From Quillaja saponaria (taxonomy: Eukaryota > Streptophyta > Magnoliopsida > Fabales > Quillajaceae), in contig CM055614.1 in NCBI GenBank assembly GCA_029379385.1, forward strand, positions 17,651,994 to 17,715,993: 64,000 bases of DNA, read 5' to 3'. This document shows positions 30,673 to 41,499 of this stretch, in pieces. Position 1 is the first letter of the stretch; each line of letters opens with the position of its first letter. The notes below the pieces were generated by a model. It worked only from the letters and a program-made list of their open reading frames with translations. It was not told where the DNA came from and did not search any database. The translations under genes and the position numbers were made by a program.

Positions 30673-30850
30673 AAATAAATGGCTTACTAATAATGAAAGA
30701 AACTAAACTAGGGAATAGGAGGAAGACAAGTGTTAGGAAGAAAATGCACACGTTAATTAAGAAAATGATAAATGGAAGGTTGTTATTTTAGAGAACTAAA
30801 AGGGTAACATAGGAAACGAAACTTTCTCCTAAATCCAAGCCTTGGCCGTG

Positions 30851-30866
30851 CACTATAAATAGGAGG
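30851..30866 (+). promoter_or_regulatory. LTR TATA box
   Basis: CACTATAAATAGGAGG is a strong plant TATA context inside the nested solo LTR. The predicted start is about 30 bp downstream. Confidence 0.7.
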
Positions 30867-33800
30867 GGAAGAGATGACTGAAAATGCATAGGTAAGGTAA
30901 GTGTACACAAAAGTGAGAGAAAGTGAGAGAAAAAGTGAGAAAGCAAAGAAAATGAGAAGTTGAAGGAGGAAAAGAGGAAATTGTGAGCTAGAGGAAAGAA
31001 TAGGTAAACTGTAAACTTGATGAAGAAAAAGGAAAGTCGTGAACTAGGAGGAAAGAAAGGGAAAACCGTGAGCTAGGAGAAAGGGGAAGGAAAACCAAAA
31101 AGGAGAGGAAAAGGAGGAAGATGCCCGTAAAAAGGGAAATAAGAAAGGAAAACCAAAACTAAGTTTATTAGGCAAGTATTCATGCATTCTTTTGTTTTAT
31201 TTTACCTTTGCTCTGAAAAGTTATCTCCTTGATACTCTTATACTCTTCCTATATGTGAAAGCATGCATGAATCCCTTTTAAAACTTAAAGGAAATGAGGA
31301 AAATGATAAATTGTTCTAGTAACTCGTCTTGAGTTCATGTTGGCCAAAGTTCACCAAGTATCCCAAAGGAAGGATGTTTAAACTATAGTATGGATCCTTA
31401 CTATCGAGAGGCAACGCTATGTATACGAGAGGTTGGTATCCATAGTACATCGAAGTCCTTGTAAGGCAGCCTCGATTTTGCATGACCTGTTCAAAAAGGT
31501 TCACTAAGGAGTGGAAATGAGGAAAAAGACTAATTTGCATTGTATATGCATATATTTCTTAAAACTGTCATCAAGAATCCTTTGTTGTTATGTATGAATG
31601 TTTGTTAAGGTTCGACTCACTTTTCTTCATCTTGAAGTGCAGATTGATTAGTGTCATGGATGTGTATTGTTTTCTTTAGAAAAAGGCATGGTCTATGTAA
31701 CGAGAAAATATAGCAAGTGTATAGGACACATGATAATAGACTTGTAGAACCGGGTTGCTTTTGTATACAATTGTAAAATGCATTCTTAACCAATTTACTT
31801 AGTAATGGTAGTAATTTTGGAAGGAAGCCTAGTAATACTAGAATTAGCTTATCTTAAATAAATAATTTAGTGAAATGAAAAGTAGTTTGCTAATTTTGTC
31901 TCTAGGAATATTAATCCACTATTCACAAGTTACATTTCTTAAGTAAATCTTGGTCAATTGAAGATTAAATAAATAAAGTAGCATGGACTTAAAGTCAATT
32001 GGAGGAAAGGATAAAAAGAAGAATGAGGAATACAAGATCACTAATTATGGCCATATGGGTGAAATGAAATAAGAAGAATATTCAAAGAAAATTATACAAG
32101 TATCACCGCATGAAGGAAATAAAGATATAGAAAATGCAAGTAACAAAAGCATTACCGATTAAATTGGCTTAAGAATTTATTAGTAGATTACGTATAGGAC
32201 TAAGGAAGTAGGGTGTTACAACGGGGGCTGAACACTCAATCTCTTAAAACACTTATTAGAATCAGAATATCTCAAAATATCCTTGGTGCACCTGAATTTC
32301 AATTTCAGAAGTAAAAATCATTTCAGAAGTAAAAATCATTTCGGAGAAAAATTCATTTCGTTGTCCCTTATCAACCACAACTAATTTCACACATCAAACA
32401 TCATTCAAATAACTCATTTTAAGTATTATACATACTTATACTCTATAATAACACATTTATTCAAGTATATGTAATAAATACACATATTAATTTAGCATCC
32501 CAAAAGGTAACACTTAACCACTTACCATATACCGATATTGATCGTTACCCCCTCTTGTGTTCACGTGCGTCATTGGCACAATCATAGTTTTGCAGCTGCA
32601 ATTACAATTCTCAAATATTATTTAGTTTGTCCATTTTATAAGTTATAACTTTTTTAATTACAATAATCTAGAGTTACTAAGTTTCAAGTATTTATTTAAA
32701 GTTAATTCCTTTTAAAGTATTTTCACAACCACCTTAGGTATATATTTGTTCTCAACTTACGTACTGAACCAAATTTAATAAAACCAAGTTGAAACATTAT
32801 CTCTAGGAAGTTAGCTATCTTTCTTATTTGGAAACTTCTCCTATAATTTTCCTTGAACTCACTCAATTTCTTACATGAACAAAAATAGGGCACTTGTACA
32901 ATTCCTAGTTACTAACCTTTGATTCTGATGCTTATAGAATTCTCATACTTGGGAAATAAATTATGAAACTTTCATGTATAGCTTATAAAGGTGTTAGGAA
33001 CATTTCATACTTATAACTCTACTCCTAATTCATTCTTTAAGACTCCCTAATATCAATTAATTCAAAATAGGTACAGTTAGAACCCAAAAATAATAGCCAT
33101 GACTTCCAATACCTCTAAAATACACACAGCATGCAATTTAGACTTGCACCGATCCAAAATTATCCTTTAATATGTTTGGATCAACTTTTATTCTGAGGTT
33201 CTAAGCTAATTTCAACCACAACTCTTGACGAAGTCTCTCAGACTGACTGAAGCTTACTAAAAATCCTTCTTGGACCTAGCCGAGTTACAAAATATTCCTG
33301 ACACTATCTCAAGACCCTAAGCTATAATTTCTCTTTAGAACTCTTAATTTAATTTAGTACCAAACACCTGAAACACAAGATTTCTCTAACCCATGAAATA
33401 TGGCCCTACATCCCTTAAAAAACCTTATAACTCTTATTTTCCAACACTTTACCCACAACTAACCCTCTTATGTTCATACCCGTTACTCACTTTCATTAAC
33501 TCCTTAACCCACATTAACCAATCATTCTCTATTCTTGTTTATGAACTTATTCAAATTTTAACAACAATTGACCACCAAGACTTGAATTTACCAAATTTTA
33601 CTTATAAGGTTATAACTAGTTTCTTGTAAACCTTTTATCAAACACCTTGGGTGCATAAATTACTTCCTTTACTGTGTATGTGTATACATATATACCTATC
33701 CTAATTTAATCAACATACCACATCAATTCTCATGTTATACCTCCCTAGTTCATAACTAATTCTCCTTCTTTTTTTTTTTATTTTTATACCATTAACTCAA

Positions 33801-34708
33801 TTAGCAATAATTAATGATAAGTCCATATGTATGTGAACCATATACATGCACTGAGAACCTATCCCACCAAAATCGAGAAGCAAGAAAATGATAAGATCTC
33901 TGACCAAGGGATAGCAAAACAAGGAGTTAGTTGTCTCCCCAAGGCTCAGGAGCAATACCGTCTCATAAAGCTCCATGAATAACTTATTGTTATATATGCA
34001 GATCGAGTCCCTCCAAGGACCACTTATATGTTATACACATATATTTACAACCCTATATGGAATGTGTAATGGCTGATAAACTTTTGATAGAAACTTATTT
34101 CTAAAATCTACTTGTTTATCACTAACTTAGAATTGATGTTTTTGTGGACTTAATTTAGGAATCTCTTAAAATTCTTCCAGTAGCAAGAATGCATTGATGG
34201 CCTAAATATCCAACTATCCTAACATCTTTGTTCCTGAATTTAACTAAAAACCATTTTTATTTCCAAGCTACTTGATATAGTAACATTGCTCTTGAAAGTT
34301 CATTAATCAATTTTTTTTTAAAAAAAAATGTGTGGTGAAGGTTTATTCCTAATTATATATATGTATTCATTGAATCATCTTTTAACTTATTGTGTTCATA
34401 TTTTAATTTCACTTTACTAAAATTTTCATAAAATAAAATCTAGTTCCAAGTCAACCAAAAATTATGGTAGAAATTAATTCTTGCTTTACATGTATATATA
34501 TATACATTTATACATACATACATATATACATATATACATCTATATATATACAAGTATTCATTTACTTAAATTTTCCTTTGTATAAAATTTTATTCATCTA
34601 GTCACGGCAATTTACGTACAAGTATTTTAGGACATACGTTCAATTATCGGGTTATGACAACAAGGTAGGAGAAAGAGGAAAGAGGAGAAACATAGGTACA
34701 AGGAGGAG

Positions 34709-37700
34709 TGTCATACCTCACATGGAGGTATGAGTGGCAGAAGGAATGGGTAACTAATCCTCTGTAACCCTAACTTCAAAACAAAGAAATATATACGTTT
34801 CTTGAATAAACCAAAGCATAAAAGTAAATTTTAAAAAACAGAAGTTAACTACAAGTGTTTATTTACTGAAATACATATAACAATTTTCTAAAAATTTCGG
34901 TAAGGGTTCCCTGTAAACTGGAACATGCCCAAAATACAAACATATAATTTCTGGTTACAAGTTTACACAACCACAATATACACTAGGAGCTCCGTTCCAT
35001 TGCTCACCACAATAACAAATAATTGAACTAATATACACTACAAAATCTGATACCAAATCCTTAATGTAACTGTAAACTTTCATCTTTTGACTTTCAAGGA
35101 AGCGGTCTTAAATATATCTTGCCTCCAATCACTTAGCAAATCCAATATGGGTTATTGACGCTCACAGAGTTCCAGGTACTAAAAAAAAACATCAACAAGA
35201 GAGTGGTGAGTCCCAAAGATTCAATGAGTCAAAAAACATACGGAAAGGGTACTAGGCAACCTCTACACATGGATATAATACATAGGTCAAATAGTATCAA
35301 CATAACATGAATTTCAAATAGCTAAATGTTGCATGTATGCAAATATAGAAAACATAGAACTAAACAAGCACAATTTAAGTAATACACTATACAATCAAAT
35401 TAAAACATTCAAAGCACACAAAAGGCCAATAGAGTAACACAGCACCCGCACACCATATATCCTCCTAATCAGTAGTTTTTGTGCCTGCACACCAAATATA
35501 TTCTTCGTACATATCCATCGCATTAGGGCTGAGTTACTCAAGTATTCATTATCACATGTCAAATAATCAAACCAAAAAAATTCTAGGTGCACCCGGATTC
35601 TATTTTTAATACAAAAACAAAAATTCATTTTCTTTGCCCTTATCAAACATAGACAATTTCACATATCAAACATAATTCAAACGAGTCAAATTAAATAATA
35701 CACATTCCAATACACCTCTAAATATAAACACCTTTACTCAAATACACATATTTATTTAGCAACCAAAAATCACGTTATCCACTCACCATTTACTGATCTT
35801 GCTCGTCACTTCCTCTTGTGATCACGCATGTCGTTGGCTCAATAACACTTTCCGGAGTTACAATAAAAATTTTCAAGTATTACTTAGTTTGTCACTTTTA
35901 TAGGTTATATAACCTTTTAAATATAAAAATCTATAGATACTAAGTTTCATGTATTTATTTAAAGTTAACCTCTCTTTAGTATATTCACAACCATCTTGGA
36001 GATAGTCCAACTTATATACTAAACCAAATTAAACAAAACCAAGTTCAAACATTATCTCCAGAAAGTTAGCTACCTTTCTTATTCAAAAACTTTTCCTAAA
36101 ATTAGCCTTGAACTCACTCAAAACCCCACATGAACACAAAACATCATTAGTGAATTCAAAAGATATGACTAAGAACTCGTTATGCTCTCATCGGTTACGG
36201 AAGACTGTTTTCAAAACATCATTCCTTCTTGATTTGAAATTGGTGATATTTCGAATGTATATCGATCTTGAAAGAGTTATGAATCTTTTATAACTAATCC
36301 GACAAATTAATAATATTGGGGAGGCGAAATTTAACTACTGGTAATCAATACACAGTCAGAATGAAGCATTCTTCTCTTTGGAAAAAATGCTAAAGTATCA
36401 TACTAGAAGATTTACTTCCCGAAAGATCCTTGCATTACACTCCAGTAACATCCCACTCAAATAAGCACAATGCCACACTCACATAGTATCATTATTTCTT
36501 CCAAAATCCTGATGAGGGGTCACCCTTGTTCTTACAAATTAGAAAGAAATTGAGAATCAAGATAGTGAATACTCACTAATTCATGAATTCTATGAAAGCA
36601 TCTATCACAAAATTAGCCTAAATTTAAATCCTAATTTAAATCGGTAAAAACAAATTCTACCAAAGTAAACCTAAAACCAAGCTCAAAGGCTTTATCATAA
36701 TATTTAAACATTCAACCAAAATTCTTGAGGGGCCTAACTAAGGATTTAACCTTTAAGGAATCCACTCTAAAACAATTTGGGTTCGTAAGACTTTCTTTTA
36801 ATAGGAAAAAGGATATTGATATATGAAAAAGAAGTACAAAACAGATTTTGAATAAACTCTACACTCAAAAACCTAGACTACCACATCATCCTGAGATCAT
36901 ACAGTGACACAAACACCCTTTAATCTTGATGAACTAAAACTGGAACGTTCACTTCTTGCTGAGGCTACTAGGTTTATAATCACCCTTAACACAACTATTA
37001 CATTCAACTCCTACTCAAAATCTTATATCCCATAATCATAAAAAATCAAAAAGATAACAACTAGCTCCAAGAAAGCTAGAACCATATTAGAAATAAGAAT
37101 TATTGAGACTAACCCACAAGAAAATGGTAAAGGCTAGGAGGAAGGAGATTACTATCACCCCTTCTTGTTGTCGCCGTGCCTATTAGCTGCCTACACAGAT
37201 GAAGAAGAATGTTGGACAGTGATGCCAACAGAAGAAGGCTATGCATATGAAAAGGATGATAGGATTCTCGGCCAGCAGAGGGACAAATAGAATTCCAGGC
37301 ATAGGGGAAATTCAGCCTTAGGAAAAGGAAGGAAAAGAAGCTACAACACAACTAGAAAAAGAGAAAGCTGCACCAGTTCAACCCAAGTACCCAAGTTGAA
37401 CAAAATAAGAAGCTAAACAAGGAAAGAAAGGCTCAGATGAAGCAGCAAGGGAATCAAAACAGGGAAAACAAATAGGGGAAGGCAAAGAATAAAAGAACAG
37501 AATCGGTGGAGCAAAACAATATGAAGGAAGTCGGTGAAATAAGTGAAAACAAGAAAGATAAACGCAAAGAAAACATTTAATTTATGTCATGATCTTATTT
37601 TAAATTTGTGATGCAAATTTAATCTTAATTTATACTCATATATATATACACACACACACACACACTTATTCAACTTAATTTTCTTTATATACACTATGCT

Positions 37701-37793
37701 TTACACCTAACAAAAAATTACATAAAATAAAATGTAAAAGAATTAAAATTAAATTCAATCGAATTTATGGTGTATAATTACTCTTGCTTTGTG

Positions 37794-37824
<31 letters not shown>

Positions 37825-37920
37825 GAATATTTCTTCACTTTAACTTTATTTTATCTATTATTGTTTCTCCTATATACAAACAATTTCTAAAATGGAATAC
37901 TAACGTATCTGGTTATAACA
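34709..37920 (-). mobile_element. Solo LTR C in the same 3' LTR
   Basis: Ends TGTCATACC (34709) and GGTTATAACA (to 37920) are inverted termini of the same family. Flanks are AGGAG (34704-34708) and TGGAG (37921-37925), four of five identical, consistent with a target duplication. Length 3.2 kb with no internal region. It matches LTR B over most of its length but carries a pol-derived segment (36140-36370) that B lacks. It also holds (CA)n/(TA)n microsatellites at 37639-37665 and 37793-37824. Confidence 0.8.
36140..36370 (-). pseudogene. Reverse-transcriptase fragment inside solo LTR C
   Basis: On the minus strand, broken frames give KIDIHSKYHQFQIKKE then CFENSLP. This is the D-L-x-S-G-Y-H-Q...K-T-A-F block of gypsy reverse transcriptases. 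Before it comes text matching the D-Y-x-x-L-N segment (complement of 36340-36370, compare 40716-40760), and after it text parallel to 40514-40580. LTRs do not normally encode pol, so the fragment was probably captured or inserted. Confidence 0.65.
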
Positions 37921-37925
37921 TGGAG

Positions 37926-38199
37926 TTCAAGAGTTTGGCTATTGAAGAGGCTAGAAGGATCAAGAGAGAAAAAAAAATAGAGGTAAATTAAGAACAGGGG
38001 AGGAGAAAAATGCACGGCCTAGAAAAAGAAAAGGGAACAAAAAAAAAAAAAAAAAATTAAAGAAATAAAAAGGAAAAAAAATTAAAATAAAGTCAAAGTT
38101 AAGAAAAATTGAAGTAAATGTGTATAATTTTGGATGTGTGTGTATATATATATATAAAAAAAAATTTCTTAGTTAACATTACAATACCAGGTTATAACA
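37926..38199 (-). mobile_element. 3' LTR of the gypsy element, proximal segment
   Basis: Ends GGTTATAACA at 38199, directly next to the polypurine tract. This is the start of the 3' LTR on the coding strand. A homopolymer A run lies at 38041-38057. Confidence 0.75.
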
Positions 38200-38216
38200 C
38201 TTTCCTCCCTTAAAAG
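38200..38216 (-). promoter_or_regulatory. Polypurine tract
   Basis: The minus strand reads CTTTTAAGGGAGGAAAG immediately before the LTR. Such a purine run primes plus-strand DNA synthesis in LTR retrotransposons. It fixes the inner edge of the 3' LTR. Confidence 0.85.
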
Positions 38217-38244
38217 AAATTTGTCTTGAATTTTAACAGAATAA

Positions 38245-39560
38245 TTACGGATGTATCGTTTACCTGAATCATTCAAAAAGATATCGATATTGTTGCCTTA
38301 TCGCATCTTCAGATTCCCAAGTAGCTTCTTGTTCATTATGATGCTGCCAAAAGACTTTGACTGAAGAAATGATCTTTGATTGAAGCTTAAGAACTTTTCT
38401 ATCTATGATTGGCATTGGTTGCTCTTCATTTGTTAAGTTTTGATCCATTTATACTTCTTGAACCTACAAAGCATAAGACTTATCAGACAAATATTTTTAA
38501 AGCATAGAAATATAAAAAACTAGATGTACCCTGTCTAAATCTGATGATAATGCTAACATGTTTGCCACAACTCCAACCTTAACCAAAAGCTAGAAAAGTC
38601 TAATGAACTTCAGTCTCAACTTCTTTTCTTGCCAAATCTTATTGTGCCTTTAAAAGATGAAACTTTTAGAAACACATGATCACTTACTTCGAATTCTAAC
38701 TCCTTTCGACGATTATCATCATAAGATTTCTGTCTACTTTAAGCCGTTCTCAGTCTATCACGGATAACTTCTACATTCTCTATAGCATCCTGAACCAATT
38801 TTGGTCTCAGTAATTAATGCTCACTTGTTTCAAACTATCTAACTGGAGATCTACACTTTCTTCTATACGAAGCTTCAAATTGTGCCATTTGAATGCTACT
38901 ACGATAATTGTTGTTGTAAGTGAACTCTATAAGTGGTAAATACGAATCCCAACTTCCTTCAAAATCCATTACACAAGCTCGCAACATATTCTTAAAGGTT
39001 TGTATAGTTCTCTCAGAATGACCATTAATTTGAGGATGGAAAGTTGTACTAAATAGCAACTAAATACCGAGTGCTTCCTTAAAGGATTTCTAGAACGCTG
39101 CAGTGAACTGAATGCTCTGGTCAAAAATGATGGAAATAAGTACTCTGTGTAGCGACATTATCTCATCCAGATACAACTTAGCATATTGATGTGCTGAGTG
39201 TGTAGTTTTCACTTGAAAAAAGTGTGCTAACTTAGTCAATCGATCTACAATAATCTAGATTAAGTTATAACTGCTAAAGGTTTTGGGAAGTCTTGTTACA
39301 AAGTCCCTTAGTTTCCCATTTCCACTTCAGAATATCTAATCTTTGTAAAGTTTTCGTGGGTTTCTAATGTTCAGCTTTCACTTGCTGACATACTCACTTG
39401 GAGACAAAATCCGGTACATTCTTTTACATACCATCCTATTGATAAAACTTCTTCAAATCTTAATACATTTTAGAAGAACAAGAATGCATCACATATGACA
39501 AACAGTGAGCTACTTCGAGAATTTTCTTTCTCAACTTAGGATCAGATGGCACAACTCAAT
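38245..39560 (-). pseudogene. Gypsy integrase with chromodomain-like tail
   Basis: The H2C2 zinc-binding segment (about 39560-39400) reads KLRKKILEVAHCLSYVMH. The best open piece of the core (38835-39059) contains [20 protein letters not shown] with the catalytic glutamate, then [20 protein letters not shown] and [11 protein letters not shown]. The tail near 38340-38270 reads VKVFWQHHNEQEATWESED then IRQQYRYLF, the end of a chromodomain-like C-terminus. Integrase inserts element DNA, and chromodomains bias the target chromatin. Multiple frameshifts and stops inactivate it, and two catalytic aspartates lie in badly broken frames. Confidence 0.85.
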
Positions 39561-39684
39561 GATCGTGATACCTTAGCACTCCTTCATTATCCACCTGGAG
39601 CTTACTGATTGCAGATTGGTCATATTTGGCTTTCTTGGCACCTACCTTAGAGTCAACTGCATGTGCTTCTTTCATAGCTTCAAT

Positions 39685-40020
39685 TTAAGTAGATTTCACT
39701 TGAATATGAGCTAACAACTCCTTATTAGGAGACATTTCAAATCCAACTCTATCAGCTATACACCTTTTCAAATCCTTAACAACTCGACTGCGAAGAGCTG
39801 TCACATGGGATAAGTTGCTCATTGACTTCCTACTCAAGGCATCTGTAGCCACATTAGCTTTCCCTGGATGATAAGAAATTGAAAAATCATAATTTTCTAA
39901 TAGCTCAATCCATCTACGCTGTCTCAAGTTCAAATCTTTCTGATCAAATACATACTTAAGACTTTTATGGTCCGTGAAAATTTCACAGGTTTCACCATAC
40001 AAATAATGCATCCACACCAT
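39685..40020 (-). pseudogene. Gypsy RNase H
   Basis: The 111-codon frame contains MHYLYGETCEIFTDHKSLKY with the catalytic aspartate of TDHKSL. It continues with FDQKDLNLRQRRWIELLENY and YHPGKANVATDALSRKS. These are hallmarks of the RT-associated RNase H (PF17917), which degrades the RNA template. It is the longest undamaged piece of the element's pol, but the upstream frame is broken. Confidence 0.9.
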
Positions 40021-40049
40021 TAATGCAAAGAGTAAGGACTGAAGTTGAA

Positions 40050-40915
40050 GTCAAAAAATCTTAAGTTTCTAAAAAATTTCCTCACAAGCCTTTAAATAAA
40101 CAAACATAATACTTTTTTGAGTCAATCGAGTCAAAGGTGCAACAAACTGGGAGAAGTTTTCAACAAATCACTTGTAATACCTAGCTAAACCTAGAAAATT
40201 TAAAATTTCTAACACATTTGTTGGATGAGGCCAATTCTATACTGCTTCAACTTTCTTAGGATCTAGACAAATTCCTTCTTTAGAAATCACATGTCTGATG
40301 AATGCTTATTGATTCCACCAAAATACACACTTAAAGAATTAAGCATAAAGCTTGTTTTCCCTAAGTGTTTGCAAGACAATATGAAGATGTTTCTCATGTT
40401 CCTCCTCACTTCAAGAATATACCAAAATATTATTAATAAAACAATAATAAACTAGTTGAAGAAAGGCTTGAACACCCTGTTTAGAAGGTTCATGAATGCT
40501 ACAGGAGCATTAATGAGTCCAAAAGACATTACTAAGAATTCATAATATCCATACCGAGTGCAGAAAGCAGTTTTCAGAGCTTCTTCCTTCTTAAATTAGA
40601 GTAGGTAACACCCCATACCTAAATCAGTATTTGAATAGTTTTGAGCCCCTTGTAACTGATCAAATAAATCGTCAATCATAGGGAGGGGATACTTATTCTT
40701 TATTGTGACTTTATTCAGCTGCTGGTAATCAATACATAGTCGGAATGAACCATCTTTCTTTTTATCAAAAGAACTAGAGCACCCCAAGGAGACATACTAG
40801 GATAAATAAATCCTTTATCCAACAAGTCTTGCAACTGCACCTTTAGCTCTCTTAATTCATTAAGAGCCATACAATACAGAGGCATAGAGATTAGTTGAGT
40901 GTCTTGCAATAATTC
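40050..40915 (-). pseudogene. Gypsy reverse transcriptase with lost catalytic aspartates
   Basis: Overlapping frames give [20 protein letters not shown], then [16 protein letters not shown], then [20 protein letters not shown] and [20 protein letters not shown]. This is the usual gypsy order (RVT_1, PF00078). At 40429-40440 the catalytic box that should read F-I-D-D is F-I-N-N, so both metal-binding aspartates are replaced. VYS and a stop follow. Frameshifts lie near 40600 and 40720-40790. Confidence 0.9.
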
Positions 40916-40924
40916 AATACCAAA

Positions 40925-40947
40925 CTCTCTCTCTCTCTCTCTCTCTC
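40925..40947. repeat. (CT)n microsatellite within pol
   Basis: A 23-base CT run lies where the linker between protease and reverse transcriptase is encoded. On the minus strand it turns the text after GLPPE into alternating Arg-Glu. Confidence 0.95.
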
Positions 40948-40949
40948 AG

Positions 40950-41460
40950 GAGGAAGTCCATGAAGTTCTTCTGAAAACACATTAGGGAATTCATTCATCA
41001 CAGGAACTTGTTCCAAAAGAGGACACTCCAATTGAGTTTCCTTGACATAAGCTAGGTAAGCTTGATAATTATTCCTAGGAAGCCATCTAGCTTGAAAGGA
41101 AGAGATCAAATTTCTAGGAACATCACTTCGATCCCCTTGAAAAACAAAATTTGACTCTTTAGGAATGCTAAACTTGACACTTTTGTCCTGAAAATCCATT
41201 ACAGCATGATAGTTAGACAACCAGTCCCTGTCTAAAATCATATCATATTCCAACAAGTCTAACATTATCAAGTCCACAAAACATACCCCATTATCCATCA
41301 TCACTTCATAAGAAGGAATATGCCTATTTGCAAGAATTATTCACTAGAGGTGTCAAAACTACTAAAGGAACCTCGAGAGGCTTAGATGCATTCTTCACAC
41401 AAAGGGAAAATATGGAGATATAAAAGAATGAGTGGCTCCAGGATCAAATAGTATTTTAGC
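40950..41460 (-). pseudogene. Gypsy protease (RVP_2 type)
   Basis: At 41460-41420 the minus strand reads ILFDPGATHSFIS. The aspartic-protease motif D-S/T-G is D-P-G here (41437-41445), so the catalytic loop is altered. The open piece 40891-41304 continues LLEYDMILDRDWLSNYHAVM, then RNLISSFQARWL, QAYLAYVKE and VPVMNEFPNVFSEELHGLPP. This matches the RVP_2 domain (PF08284) and its linker to reverse transcriptase. Confidence 0.85.
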
Positions 41461-41499
41461 ATTAACCAAACAAACAAACAATCTACTTGACATAACTGC

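Larger units (their letters stand above)
29814..32220 (+). mobile_element. Solo LTR of a second family nested inside solo LTR B
   Basis: Perfect inverted ends, TGTAACATCCC (29814) and GGGTGTTACA (to 32220). The TATA box (TATAAATA, 30854-30861, followed by GGAGGGG) reads on the plus strand, opposite to its host. The related L-family sequence at 35517 and 47815 shows what the uninterrupted target looked like. The flanks ACTAG (left) and ACGGG (right) are compatible with a mutated 5-bp duplication, three of five identical. Length 2.4 kb; U3 holds tandem repeats. Confidence 0.82.
28975..34659 (-). mobile_element. Solo LTR B inserted in the 3' LTR
   Basis: Plus-strand ends TGTCACACCTC (28975) and GGGTTATGACA (to 34659) match the termini of the host element's LTR family. 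They are flanked by a perfect 5-bp duplication ACAAG (28970-28974 and 34660-34664). No internal region is present, so this is a solo LTR left by LTR-LTR recombination. After removing the nested solo LTR at 29814-32220 it is about 3.3 kb. It continues on both sides of that nested insertion with sequence shared with LTR C (34709-37920). Confidence 0.88.

Noticed and set aside
30473..30751. 92-codon minus-strand frame with 17-residue repeats
   Set aside because: The repeats come from the 51-bp DNA repeat in LTR U3; the reading frame is a by-product of a period divisible by three.
37109..37351. 80-codon minus-strand frame
   Set aside because: Within solo LTR C, with no domain and no conserved frame in LTR B.
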